A program made the translations under genes and the position numbers. From positions 15,022,001-15,086,000 of the forward strand of contig CM059037.1 of the NCBI GenBank assembly GCA_030279155.1: 64,000 nt of DNA. The letters run 5' to 3'. Under the pieces are notes generated by a model. The model was given only the letters and a program-made list of their open reading frames with translations, made no database searches and had not been told where the DNA came from. Within the stretch, counting starts at the first letter, position 1. The number at the start of each line of letters is the position of its first letter. This document shows, piece after piece, positions 36,202-47,482 of the stretch. The stretch is from Forsythia viridissima (taxonomy: Eukaryota > Streptophyta > Magnoliopsida > Lamiales > Oleaceae).

Positions 36202-38128
36202 TGATGCGAACCCGCGAATAATTGAATTTCGGAACCCACAACCAAGATTGATATGAACCCAAGCTAAAATCTAGTTGTACGAACTTGACCCGATGATTAC
36301 TTGAATCAAAGAACCAAAGTTATGAACGCCACACCACAAATATTTGTGAAGACTTTGATAAGTTTTAGGTTAGTTCAATTAATAACACGGAAGAAATTTG
36401 AATCCTCACTTTTAATTAATCTCTCAAATAAATCAAAGTTGTTGAAGTTTACAATGAAAAGTGTTTATATATTAAAAAGCAATAAAATCCTAATCTAATT
36501 CGAAATTAAGTAAAAACTAAATAAAACAAAGTTCTAATCGAAAAAGGAAACTAAAATACCAAAAATCTGGATTTTTCCAAAAATAAGCTTGGGCGATCGC
36601 CCGGGATTCATTGGTTTTGCTTGCTGTTTTGTAAACAGCAGGTGGAGCGATCGTCCACCTATTTTGCCTGTGGGATTGCCCAGGCAAAGTTTCTGCCATT
36701 TGCCATTTTTTGCATTTTGACCTCTAATCTTTATTTTATGCTTATTTTGGTCCTCCGATATGCCTGCAATATGGTCTTTAGTTTGAGTCAAGTGTAACAA
36801 AGGTCCATGGCTTGCATGGATCGCATCATCCCCTCATTCCTCAAAAGGATTCGACCTCGAATCATCATCGGCATCAAAGGGATAAAGATCATATTCCGTC
36901 CTCATATGTACCCAACCCAATCACCATGCTTAAAGATGAATCTATGAACTTTGTTGGCTTTAATTTGATGTCTTTGAAGCTCATTCGTCTCATCTGGATT
37001 GCTTCTATAGGTTAGTCGTGTTGGAAGAACAGCTCCAAGTACAAAGTGAAGTTGATGTGCAATGTCTCGAATAGGTGATAACCTACTAGACATCTCCTCT
37101 GAAGATATGTCCTCCAATTCCTGCAGTAAAGAAATAGTCAAAGTGGGGAGGGATTGGTTAGTTTTTTGTAGTACAATGTGGGATTCTTTGTGTACTAGCA
37201 ATAGCATTTGTTGATTTTTTTTCCTCCCTCGTTGCTGTTTCTTGTATATCTAAATCCTCTACTTTAATTTGGGCATGATGAGCATGCCTCACAAATAGCA
37301 TTTCACCATCTACAGGGTATTCTACACTAATATCCTCCAACTCAAGCATCTCATCAGTATCACTATCATCATCAATCTACACTTTTCCATTATCACGTAA
37401 AATTATTATCCTTTTGTTTGGGCATTGTGATGCAATGTGCCCAGAACCAAGACATTTAAAACATTTGATATCCCTATTCCTAGAATGTTGGAAATCTGAC
37501 TTGGATTTATTGTTGCTAGGTGCCTCTTCTTTTTCCTTAGGTAGTTCAGTCTCCCCTATTGCAACAGTCCTATTACTCACATCATTACTATCCCACTTCA
37601 GTTTCCAAGAAGGGTTAGATCCCAAGGAGAACCTAGCTGTCCCTTTTCTTTTCAATTGTCTCTCCACCTTCGTAGCCATGTACACCATATCCTCAAACTC
37701 AACATAATGATGTAATTCAACTATATTGGCTATATCCCTATTTAACCTATTCAAAAATCTGGCTAAAGTGGCCTCCCTATTCTCATCAACATTAGCCATA
37801 ATGATAGCCATCTCTATCTCCTTATGGTAATCCTCTACACTATTTGAACCTTGAGTAAGGCTCTATAAGTTTTGATAGATGTCCCCTATAGTAATGACTA
37901 GGTACAAATCTCCTTATCATGAGAGTCTTTAAATCACCTCAAGTTTTTAGAGGTCTCTCATGATTTCTCCTCCTATTTGTCATCAATTGATCCCACCACA
38001 TGATAACATATTCAGTGAACTCAATTACAGCTAATTTCAAATTCTTCTACTCCGAATAGTTATGACAATCAAAGATTAATTTCAACCGCATTTCCCACTC
38101 CAAATAGGCTTCAGGGTTATTCTTACCT
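36202..38128 (-). mobile_element. Internally deleted Ty3/gypsy chromovirus fragment
   Basis: Reading leftward from 38128, this begins in mid-gag at GKNNPEAYLEWE and continues with VIMWWDQL and MAIIMANVDENREATLARFLNRL, then the zinc knuckle CFKCLGSGHIASQCP (about 37440). It then reaches a protease-linker region and the start of RT (LQELEDISSEEM, YRSNPDETNELQR, to about 36960). There it jumps straight to the integrase C-terminus (GDWV, then PFDADDDSRSNPFEE at about 36870-36840). The RT core, RNase H and most of the integrase are deleted. The left end, TGATGCGAACCCGCG at 36202, read inverted ends CGCATCA and is probably the 3' LTR end. Its 5' LTR and 5' gag are absent, cut exactly where the Athila primer site begins. 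Confidence 0.8.
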
Positions 38129-38148
38129 TGGCACCGTTGTCGGAGATT
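38129..38148 (+). promoter_or_regulatory. Primer-binding site of the Athila element
   Basis: TGGCACCGTTGTCGGAGATT resembles the tRNA-Asp-complementary site used by Athila elements. The three differences are all transitions (G to A or C to T), as expected from decay by cytosine deamination. Confidence 0.75.
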
Positions 38149-38269
38149 TATTTTTAGTTCTTTTCAGTTATATTAGCACTAATTCGAACTTTATTTATTT
38201 ATTTAATTATCTATTATTATTTTCTTTAGTTATTTTAGTGTTTGATTTGTTTCTTTTCAGACTGTTGCA

Positions 38270-39381
38270 TGCGAAGTGTGAGACACAAGTCTTTAATTCC
38301 AATTGATCCAGAGATCGAACGCACTTTTCATCGTAGGCAAAAAGAGGTAAGAACGACACACCAAAAAAACCAAAAACAACAAGACAAAATGAATAACAAC
38401 GAGATCGCTCGAGCAAGACAAGAAAATGATGAAGACAATATGCTAGTTGGAGAATTTTTTACTCTACCGATCATCTAGAGTCAATCTAGCATTGTCTACC
38501 CACCTTTTGAGTAGTCGAACTTTCAGTTGAAGACTAATGTAATTCATCTATTTTTGAATAGACATCAATTCTTTGGCAGGACCGATGATAATCCACATAC
38601 ACATGTTTCACGATTCTTAGAAATGTGCCAACAATTCAAATATCAAGGAATCTCAGACGACGCCATCCAGCTATGTTTGTTCCCACATACTCTCTGTGAC
38701 AAAGCTCTTGAGTGGCTGAACTCACTGCCAATTGATAGCATAACCACCTGAAATGATCTAGCCCAAAAGTTCTGCACAGAATTCTTTCCACTAGCCAATA
38801 TTTTGAAGTTGAAGCATGATATCCATATTTCAACAGTCAGAAACAGAATCTTTTGATGAGGCATGGAACAGATTCAAAAATATGCTAAGGAAGTGTCATC
38901 ATCATGGCGTTGGCAAGGGAAAAAAATTCAGTATTTTTATGCTGGACTACTCCTTTCATTTAAAAGTATGATCGACTCTTCATCTAACGGCTCTTTATCT
39001 ACCAAAATCGTTGTTGAAGCTTTAGAGATATTTGAAAGAATAGCTATCACCACTGCCATATGGGCATCAGACAGAGTCATACACAAGAGAACTGCAAGAG
39101 TACATGAAACTGATACTTTCATGGTGTTATGTGCAAAGATAGATTCATTGGTACACAAAGTGGAAAATATGTCACATTCTACCAATGCAGTGCAAATAAA
39201 GAAATCAACATGTGAAGAATGTGGAGCTAGTCATAGTACATCTAAATGTCTTATTCTATCACTACAGCCTGAGCTAGTTGAGTATATTCAAAGTGGTCAG
39301 TGCCAACAAAATAACCCATACTCTAACACATATAATCCAAGTTGGCGAAATCATCCAAATTTCTCTTGGATGGATAATTAG
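38270..39381 (+). pseudogene. Athila gag remnant
   Basis: Nucleocapsid-precursor gene that packages element RNA. The capsid-like domain (from about 38527) has QFFGRTDDNPHTHVSRFLEM, FKYQGISDDAIQLCLFPHTL and ALEWLNSLPIDSITT, the conserved Athila gag core, followed by a stop. A second frame (38863-39381) carries the C-terminal part with a CEECGASHSTSKC-like Cys/His cluster, a possible zinc knuckle. At least one frameshift (about 38850) and several stops separate the pieces. Confidence 0.85.
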
Positions 39382-39954
39382 AATAATATCAGACCACAGG
39401 GTCCTCAGTTTCAGCAACCAGAAAAGAGTACATCATTAGAAGACATACTCGGTAAATTCATCGAGAAAACTGAACAGTACATAGTATCTAATAATCAGTT
39501 CATGTGAAAAACGGGGACCACTTTTCAAAATTAAGGCTATTCAATAAAGAATCTCGAGACACAAGTGGGTCAGATAGCTGTTGCCATATCAGGCAGAGCA
39601 CCAAGTACTTTGCCAAGCAATACAGAGATAAACCCCAAGGAACATGTTAAAGTTATTACTACCAGAAGTGGGATTCAGTTACCAGAAATCCATGTAAAGA
39701 GACCAGTTGCAAATAAAGAAAAAGTACCATCCACTGATGAATGGCATGTGGAATAAACTGAGCAAACATCAGATATTAAAGAAAGTTCAGATACACCACA
39801 TGTTAAGGCAACCGTTCCTATCAAACTATATGATCCTACGATCCCATTTTCTCAAAGATTACAAAAACACAACTTAGACAAGCAATTCAAAAAAATTCTT
39901 GAGATTTTCAAAAAACTACATATCAACATCTCTTTTGCAGATGCACTTGCATAG

Positions 39955-40330
39955 ATGCCTAGTTATGCAAAGTTTTTGAAAGACATTCTTTCAAATAAAT
40001 GCAAGATGGAAGACCATGAGACGATGATGTTGACAGAAGAGTGTAGTGCTATTTTACAAAATAAGCTACCTCCTAAACTAAAAGATCCAGGGAGTTTGAC
40101 AATACCTTGTACAATTGGAGATTTTTGTTTTGAAAAAGATTTGTGTGATTTAGGTGCTCGTATTAACTTGATGCCACTTTCTATTTTCAGAAAACTAGGT
40201 TTGGGGAAAGCTAAAACAACTACGTCAACTCTACAGCTAGTTGTTCGGTCTATCAAACATCCAAGAGAAGTTATTGAAGATCTTTTGGTAAAAGTGGACA
40301 AAAATTTATCTTACCAGTTGATTTCATCAT
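39955..40330 (+). pseudogene. Athila protease remnant
   Basis: Retroviral-type aspartic protease region that processes the polyprotein. The segment FCFEKDLCDLGARINLMPLS carries the D-x-G-A active-site form (Asp-Leu-Gly-Ala) of Athila proteases. The frame is open for 126 codons, then shifts near 40330 and continues as LIGQPFLATGRALIDV, the second half of the domain. Confidence 0.8.
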
Positions 40331-40859
40331 TCTAGACATGGAGGAAGATAGAGATATGCCACTTCTTATTGGCCAACCATTTTTAGCTACCGGTAGAGCT
40401 CTAATTGATGTACAAAAAGGCCAACTGATTCTAAGACTTAGTGAAGAACAAGTTACGTTTGATGTCTTCAAGGTAATTAAATAACCAATCGAGTCAGATA
40501 GCTGCTTCAAAGTTGATGTGGTTGATAAGCTGTTCATGAAAATTTTCAATTCAATAATCCATCAAATCCATTGGAGGCCTGTATTGTTCATTTTCAATCC
40601 ACTCACACTGATTCTGGTGAGGTTGAGATGTGTGGAAGATATCTTGAAGCTAATCCTTCATATATACGTCGACCACACTTTGATGAGCTGGGCACGAGTT
40701 CTATAAAATATTTGCCTTCTGTTCAACAGCCTCTAAAAAATAGAGCTCAAGCAGCTGCCATCTCATCTCTGTTATGCTTACTTGGGAGAATTCTCTACTC
40801 TGCCTGTGATAATCATTAATTCTATTAGTGATCTTGAAGAGAAAAAGTTACTTTGAGTG

Positions 40860-42280
40860 CTCCATGAACACAAGACATCTATAGGGTGGTCTATTGCTGA
40901 CATCAAGGGCATCAGCCCTACACTTTGCATGCATAAAATCCTCATGGAGGATGATTTTAAACCAAGTGTTGATAGTCAGAAGAGGCTGAATCTTAATATA
41001 AACGGAGTAGTCAGAGCATAAGTCATGAAGCTAATGGATGCAGAGATTATCTATCCAATCTCAGAAAGTGCTTGGGTCAGCCCAGTTCAAGTAGTGCCAA
41101 AGAAGGGAGGTATCATTGTGGTTCAGAATGAAAAGAATGAATTGATTCCAACCAGAACAATCACGAGATAAAGAGTTTGCATTGACTACCACAAACTCAA
41201 CACAGCTACTAGGAATGATCATTTTTTCCTTCCATTTATTGATCAGATGTTGGAAAGACTGGCTGGATATTCCCATTACTGCTTTTTATATGGATACTCC
41301 AGCTATAATCAAATACCAATAGCACGTGACGATCAAGATAAGACCACATTCACGTGTCCCTGTGGTAATTTTGCTTACCGTATGATGCCTTTTGATCTAT
41401 ACAATACTCCTACCACTTTTCAGTATTGTATGATGGCCATCTTTACTGATATGGTAGAGAAATTCATTGAAATATTCATAGATGATTTCTCAGTGTTTAT
41501 CTTATCTTTTGATGAGTGCTTGAAGCACTCACACCTGGTTTTGCAGCGGTGTGAATATACAAATTTAGCTCTTAACTGGAAAAACTGTCACTTCATGGTT
41601 CATTAGGGTATCGTGTTGGGACATCAAATTTCAGCTAAGGAAATTGAAGTAGATAAAGCTAAAATTCAGGTTATTGAGAAATTACCACCACCAACTTTTG
41701 TCAAAGGTATTTGAAGTCTTCTTGGACATGTCGGGTTCTATTGTTGTTTCATCAAAGACTTCTCTAAAATCACAAAATAGTTATGCATTTTTTTGTCAAC
41801 GATGTGTTCTGTGTCTTTTCTGAAGAGTGTTTATTAGCATTCAACACTCTAAAAGAGAAGCTAATTTCAACACCTGTGATAATTGCACCTGATTAGAGTC
41901 TACCGTTTGAATTAATGTGTGATGTAAGCGATTATGCAGTTGGAGTAGTGTTGGGACAACGAAAAGATAAAAAAATTTCATTTAATATACTATGCTAGCA
42001 AGACTTTGACTGATGCATAGCTCTCAACTATGCTACTACTGAGAAGGAACTCCTGGCTGTAGTCTATACCTTTGATAAATTTTAATCATATCTTGTTGGA
42101 CCAAAAGTGATAGTCTACACTGATCATGTAGCCTTGAAGTATTTGTTGGTAAAGAAAGATGCAAAACCGAGGCTGATCAGACGGGTTTTACTTCTCCAAG
42201 AGTTTGATCTAGAGATAAGAGATAAGAAGAGAAGCAAGAATGTAGTAGATGATCATCTATCCAGACTTGAGTAGGAAAAG
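40860..42280 (+). pseudogene. Athila reverse transcriptase and RNase H remnant
   Basis: Copies element RNA into DNA. Recognisable blocks in order are IGWSIADIKGI, AWVSPVQVVPKKGG, VCIDYHKLNTATRNDHF, a palm block YNQIPIARDDQDKTTFTCPCG, the catalytic IFIDDFSVF (Asp-Asp pair, about 41475), GHQISAKEIEVDKAKI, and the RNase H pieces YYASKTLTDA, ATTEKELLAVVY and KYLLVKKDAKPRLIRRVLLLQEF. Many stops and frame changes occur, for example at about 41607 and 41715. Confidence 0.85.
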
Positions 42281-42289
42281 CGAATCGAG

Positions 42290-43630
42290 ACCATGGATAT
42301 TAATGAAGTGTTTCCAAATGAGCAGATTTTTAACTTGGGAAAAGTACCGTGGTTTGCAGACAGTGAATTTCTTAGCCAAGTCTATCATTCTGCCAGATTA
42401 TCCAAGCCACCAAAAGAAGAAATTCTTCTATGACTTGAAACATTATTTTTGGGAGGATCCTTATCTATATAGATGGGGTCCAGATCAAATAATTAGGCGG
42501 TGTATTCTTGAAGAAGAAGTTTATCAGATACTTGAGCATTGCCACTCCTCAGCCTACTCTAGACACTTTGGCGCATCTAAAACAGCTGCTAAAATTCTAC
42601 AGTCCGGGTTCTATTGGCCTTCCTTATTCAAAGATACATACCTTTTTGTGAAAGGGTGTGATTGATGCCAGCACACAAGAAATATCTCAAAAAAGAATGA
42701 GATGCCTCTAAACAGTATACTTGAGTTCGAGCTTTTTGATGTATGGGACATTGATTTTATAGAGCCATTTTCCTCTTCATTCTCGAATCAATATATTTTA
42801 GTTGATGTTGACTACATCTCCAAATAGGTTGAAGCAGTCGCATTGCCTACCAATGATGCACAGATTGTGATAGATTTTTTGAAAAAATACATTTTTACTC
42901 GTTATGGCACACTCCAAGTCATTATTAGTGATGGGGGTAAACATTTTTGCAACTGTCACTTTGAGTCCTTATTAGCTAAATATGGCGTTCGGCTTCGTAT
43001 TGCTGCTCCCTATCATCCTCAAACCAGTGGGCAAGTTGAAGTCTCCAACTGGGAGTTGAAGCAGATTCTTGAGATGACGGTGAGTTCATCAAAAAAAGAT
43101 TGTTAAAGAAACTAGATGACGATTTATGGGCCTACCGGACAGCTTTCAAAACTCCTATAGGCATGTCTTCCTATCCACTGGTTTTTGGGAAAATGTGCCA
43201 TTTACCAGTTGAGTTGGAGCACTGGACATATTGGGCAGTCAAGAAGTTAAATTTTGATTTAAAGGCAGCCGGTGAAAAGAGATTACTTCAATTAAATGAG
43301 ATGAACGAGTTTCGTTTAGAAGCATATGAGAATGCAAAATTGTATAAGAAGCGGACCAAAAAATGGCACGATATGCATATTCAAAGAAGAAATTTTGAGG
43401 TTGGGTAGCAAGTGTTGTTATATAATTCTCGCCTCAAGCTTTTTCTGGGCAAATTGAGATCACAGTGGTTGGGGCCATACACAATCACAAAGGTCTATCC
43501 ATATGGAGTGGTGAAAATCAACCATAAGAGCAAATGCACTTTTAAAGTCAACGGACAGCTGTTGAAGGTTTATTGGAGCGGTGGATTCTCAAAACAAAAG
43601 TCCACCGTTCATCTTGCAACACCAGAATGA
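42290..43630 (+). pseudogene. Athila integrase remnant
   Basis: Integrase with an HHCC-type N-terminus (HCHSSAYSRHFGASKTAAKI, then a degenerate C-x-x-C), core motifs DIDFIEPF, VIISDGGKHFCN and YHPQTSGQVEVSN, and a C-terminal domain ending GPYTITKVYPYGVVKI and FKVNGQLLKVYW before a stop at about 43628. Stops (for example at 42663, 42826 and 43406) and a shift near 43100 inactivate it. Confidence 0.88.
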
Positions 43631-43910
43631 TCAACTCAAAAAGTTAAGCTCTAGACTATAAATCGAGCACTTAATGGGAGGCAACCTATTTTTCTATCCC
43701 TTTATACTTTTTTATCCTATTTATTTGCACATGCATATAGAAGGGATAGTTTCATTTCTTTAGATTTAAGCACCGTTTTCGTTTTTATAATTTTTGCACT
43801 TAGGTTAATTTTAAGCACATTTTGGATATTTTAGTCATCATGTACACTTTCACACAACTTTAAGTTTTCAGATGATCAAATAGGCCTAGTAAAAAAAAAA
43901 AATTCTGGTG

Positions 43911-44826
43911 AACTAGGTGATCGCCCAGTTATTTAACTCGGGCTCTATTGGGCAGAATGCCCTGTAGATAGCCCAGTCTTAGTGCTGGGGTTATAAATCC
44001 CAGCATTTCAAAAACACACGGAAAGGTTTTCTTTTGGCTCTTCTTGCACTCGGTTGTTCACGCACTAAAAAATAATCCCAAATCTCTCAATTTACCTCAC
44101 TTCATCAACACTCAAATACAATTAATTGTCATTCCATTGCATTCAATTGTTTATTAACATCAAGTTCCTCATACATTGGTGAATTCAACCTAAGGTATGG
44201 TTCTCTTCCCCTACTTGTATGAAATTTCTCGAATTTTTGTTTCTTATTGAGGAGTAAGGGCTAGGTAGTTGATGGTTTGTTGAGAATGGTGATTGAAGTG
44301 TAAATTTTTTGCTAAATTCAAGTCCCAATTCCAATCAAAATCTACCGACATGGATATTGCCTTGAATGTGTTCGATGAATTGCCTAAGTGGATATTTTTG
44401 TGCTAAGTTGAGCTACTTTGAATTGGACAATGTTCATACTCGTTCATGCTTGTTAATTGTGCATACATCCTTATGATTTGCTTTAGAAATTCATCTACAC
44501 CACTTAGTCCTAAAAATAGGACGCCATGGCATGCCATGACTAGGTATTGGCAGCTCTATGACCCCACTTTCGTTCCCCTCCCGTCCAACTCATATGACCT
44601 ATGTTCTACCAAAATTTTGAACATGATAAATACCAATCTATGTAGATACATGTGTCCAAAGATGGCTTGAGAAAATTTCAATATTTCCTCAAATTTACCG
44701 ATGGTAAAAAGTAGTGTTTGGCCTAAGTTTGAAATAAAAAAAGTCACTACTTTTATTTTATTTTTGGGGTGTTTTGTTTATTAGAATTCATTACGGTGCT
44801 TAATGATATATATTTTATCCTCATAG
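43911..44826 (+). promoter_or_regulatory. Candidate internal promoter and spliced leader before the Athila env-position ORF
   Basis: After integrase comes a cluster of hairpins (AACTAGG/CCCAGTT, 43911-43930; GGGCA/TGCCC, 43950-43962; GCTGGG/CCCAGC, 43984-44004). The loop of the last one contains TTATAAATC, a TATA-like box. Downstream is a leader-like region with a good donor (CTAAG|GTATGG, 44195) and an acceptor (CCTCATAG, 44826) six bases before the ATG of the next ORF. This would make a separate spliced mRNA. Inferred from sequence signals only. Confidence 0.4.
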
Positions 44827-44831
44827 GTACA

Positions 44832-46068
44832 ATGTTGCCTAAACGAAAGAACCACCAACAAAGAAGGGCAAAGAGAAGGTCGGTTCATCATCTCACCGAC
44901 GCCGACAAGTGGAAGAACATGTTGATGACAGTGGTATCCAAAGGTTTCAGGGTATAGAAGAAGAGAACACTTACAACAAGTTGCTAATGAAGAAGAAATT
45001 ATGGGCCGAATGGGAGGTAATTTTAATTGACTTCCTGTACTCCAAGATGGTAAATCTAATTAACTCTTGTGGCTGGAGATATGTAGCAAGTAAACCTCAT
45101 TTGGCCTACCCGTTGTTGGTCAAGGAGTTTATTACCAACTTCAGTCATACCATTGAAGAACCTGGGGCAGACCATAGTATACAACATGGGTCCGTGGGAA
45201 GTGGATTAAGTTCAGTCCCGCTGTGATATAAAATTATTATGGGTTAACCGACAACGACATTGAGCATGTACCGGCCGAGCATGACATGGCCCTAGTGACT
45301 TAGTTTATATATGGAAGAGCAGATGCACGGCCTATTGTTGGGCCCAAATTCTTACACAATCAGCTGACAAAGAGCCTGCAAGTCTTCCATATTTTTGTGT
45401 GTCATGACATCAACACCACCTCCCACAGCACAGATTTCAATGAATCTCGGGCCCGGTTCCTTTATCATCTTGCAAGCGGCAAAAAATAGACCTGGGAAAC
45501 CACATTTTTCGTTTCAATGTTGATCTTGCATCACATTGTGAGTCTTGCCGCTCCCTCATATTTCCATGTCTTATTAGTGCCATTTGCCTATCAGATGGAG
45601 TGTCTTTACTCCCGCATGAGGATCTCAAGATCCCGAAGCGCCTATTACCAAACAGACAACAGGCAATCCTATGACCAGGCGAGTAGTAGACAATCCAACT
45701 CCAGTACTGGCAGCCAAGAAAAATCACATCTTTTGTCAGGCTCTTACGTAGTTATCCGAGCAGGGTCGGGCTTTGAGTTCCATTCAGCGAACACAGCTAG
45801 CTATGCAGCGAACGATAGACCAATGGGTATTGAAATAGACTCATTGAACGTGTCAAACACTACCATCCGAGGGGAGCAACGGACTATAAATTACACATAT
45901 GACGATGTCAACTACAAAATGCTTCAAATTGTGTGGCACATGGATGATATTTATACCATTGTCTCTCAATCCTCAACCTCGAGCGCCCCTCACCACGGGT
46001 CCACTTTTGCTGGTTTGTCAGATAAGCCCAGACTATCATCTTCACATCTACCTCTGGGGAGTAACTAA
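44832..46068 (+). pseudogene. Athila 3' ORF (env position), plant transposon protein-like
   Basis: The ATG at 44832-44834 starts a basic N-terminus (MLPKRKNHQQRRAKRR). A frameshift near 44910 leads to FQGIEEENTYNKLL, then to INSCGWRYVASKPHLAYPLLVKEFITNF and, in another frame, VRGKWIKFSPAVI and YYGLTDNDIEHVP. It resembles the 'putative plant transposon protein' domain (PF20167) often found in the 3' ORF of Athila elements. I see no convincing signal peptide or membrane anchor, so an envelope function is not supported here. The last part (45517-46068) is Ser-rich and low-complexity. Confidence 0.6.
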
Positions 46069-46129
46069 TCTCTTCCCTCCTTTAATTGTTTATATTTTTT
46101 CTTATATTGGGGACAATGTAGTATCTTAG

Positions 46130-47482
46130 CTTGTGGATGGGTTAAGTATCAAGATACTTAAATGATGAATTCTGAATTTGCTTATTATTCAGGTCTGTAT
46201 AACTGCGATATTTTGTTTAAAAAATTATTTGTCTAGTTGTTGTTGAACATCTTACTGCCAATGATGATATTTGTTTGAAGTTGAGTATGTTTTTAGTTAG
46301 AATATTAGACGACACTTTAACTCGTACTTTTACCTGAATACTTATCCATGTTAGACTAGATTTGGAGCACGTAGCCACTATTGACTTATCACTTATTGGA
46401 AACATGACTTGAGTGTATGTGTTGATATTATTGAGTTAGAATTATTGTGAAAATCTCGTTCTCAAATCCTTAAGCTAGTAACCAAACTATTTGAGAACAG
46501 TTTGGAGTGTTAAAGTTAGTACGTTTGTTCTGAGAATTTTGATGGTTTGAATTTTCTGGGTCTCATCTTTGGTTGACTAGGTTGTAGTCAAGGAATCGAA
46601 GCCGAGCACTACTCACTGCTGATAAAAATAAAATAAAATGTCTTACTCAAGCAATTAAGTCTGTTAGGGTATTTTAAAACTTGGTGTACTATGGTCAACT
46701 GACTTGGGAGTCATCGGCCCAAAGCTCGCTACATGGGTCATTAAAAAAAATATTTACATCTTCACTTCTCTTACAATCTGTGGGACTCGATCAATTAAGT
46801 CCGTTAGGATATTTTAAAACTTGGTGTCCAATGGTCATCTGACTTGGGAGTCATCTTCCCAAAACTCGTTACATAGGTCACATAGAAAACTTACGGAAGA
46901 GAGTATTGTACATAAGATATAAGACTCATTATATTAGCTAAATAAATAAAAAGAGTTATAAGTGCTCGGTAAGGATTGCTAGGCTAGAACCTTAGAAACT
47001 GAAGATGAGAATTTAAAAGTCACTCACCATCCTAGTTCTAGGAATATAAGTCCTAATTTTTGCCACTTTATTTGAAAAAGCATTGTATTGATCAATAAGG
47101 AACCAAATTCACTAGAACATCTCAGGATTGGAGAGAAAAGTATTAGAAGTGCGATAATTTATGAGAGGTGAAATAAATAAATGACTACAAATGGTTCAGG
47201 TGTGTAAAAATATCAACAACACAATATTAGTCATGGTCTAATATAGGTGTAGGTTCAATTTTTGGCTAATCACACACTCACTAAAGTCGAGCATCGGATA
47301 AGTGAAGTTTTTGTGTATTGTTGTTTAATATATTTCTAAAAGTGTTGCTTTATTTTTGAACATGTGGCATATAGTAAAAAATTTAACATTAATTCAATTC
47401 CTATTAATTCTTTTAGCTTAGTTTAATTTTGTAGTTTAATTTTATTTTTGTTCGAAGATGAACAAAGATTTTAGCTTGGGGG
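46130..47482 (+). other. Athila 3' untranslated region
   Basis: No gene. A 140-bp block starting CAATTAAGTCTGTTAGG (46652) recurs at 46792 with CTTGGTGT...ATGGTCA...GACTTGGGAGTCATC in both copies. It ends with a purine tract AGCTTGGGGG just before the LTR. Confidence 0.7.

Noticed and set aside
44832..46068. True retroviral envelope gene
   Set aside because: No signal peptide or membrane anchor is visible, and the best resemblance is to the plant transposon protein-like domain found in Athila 3' ORFs.
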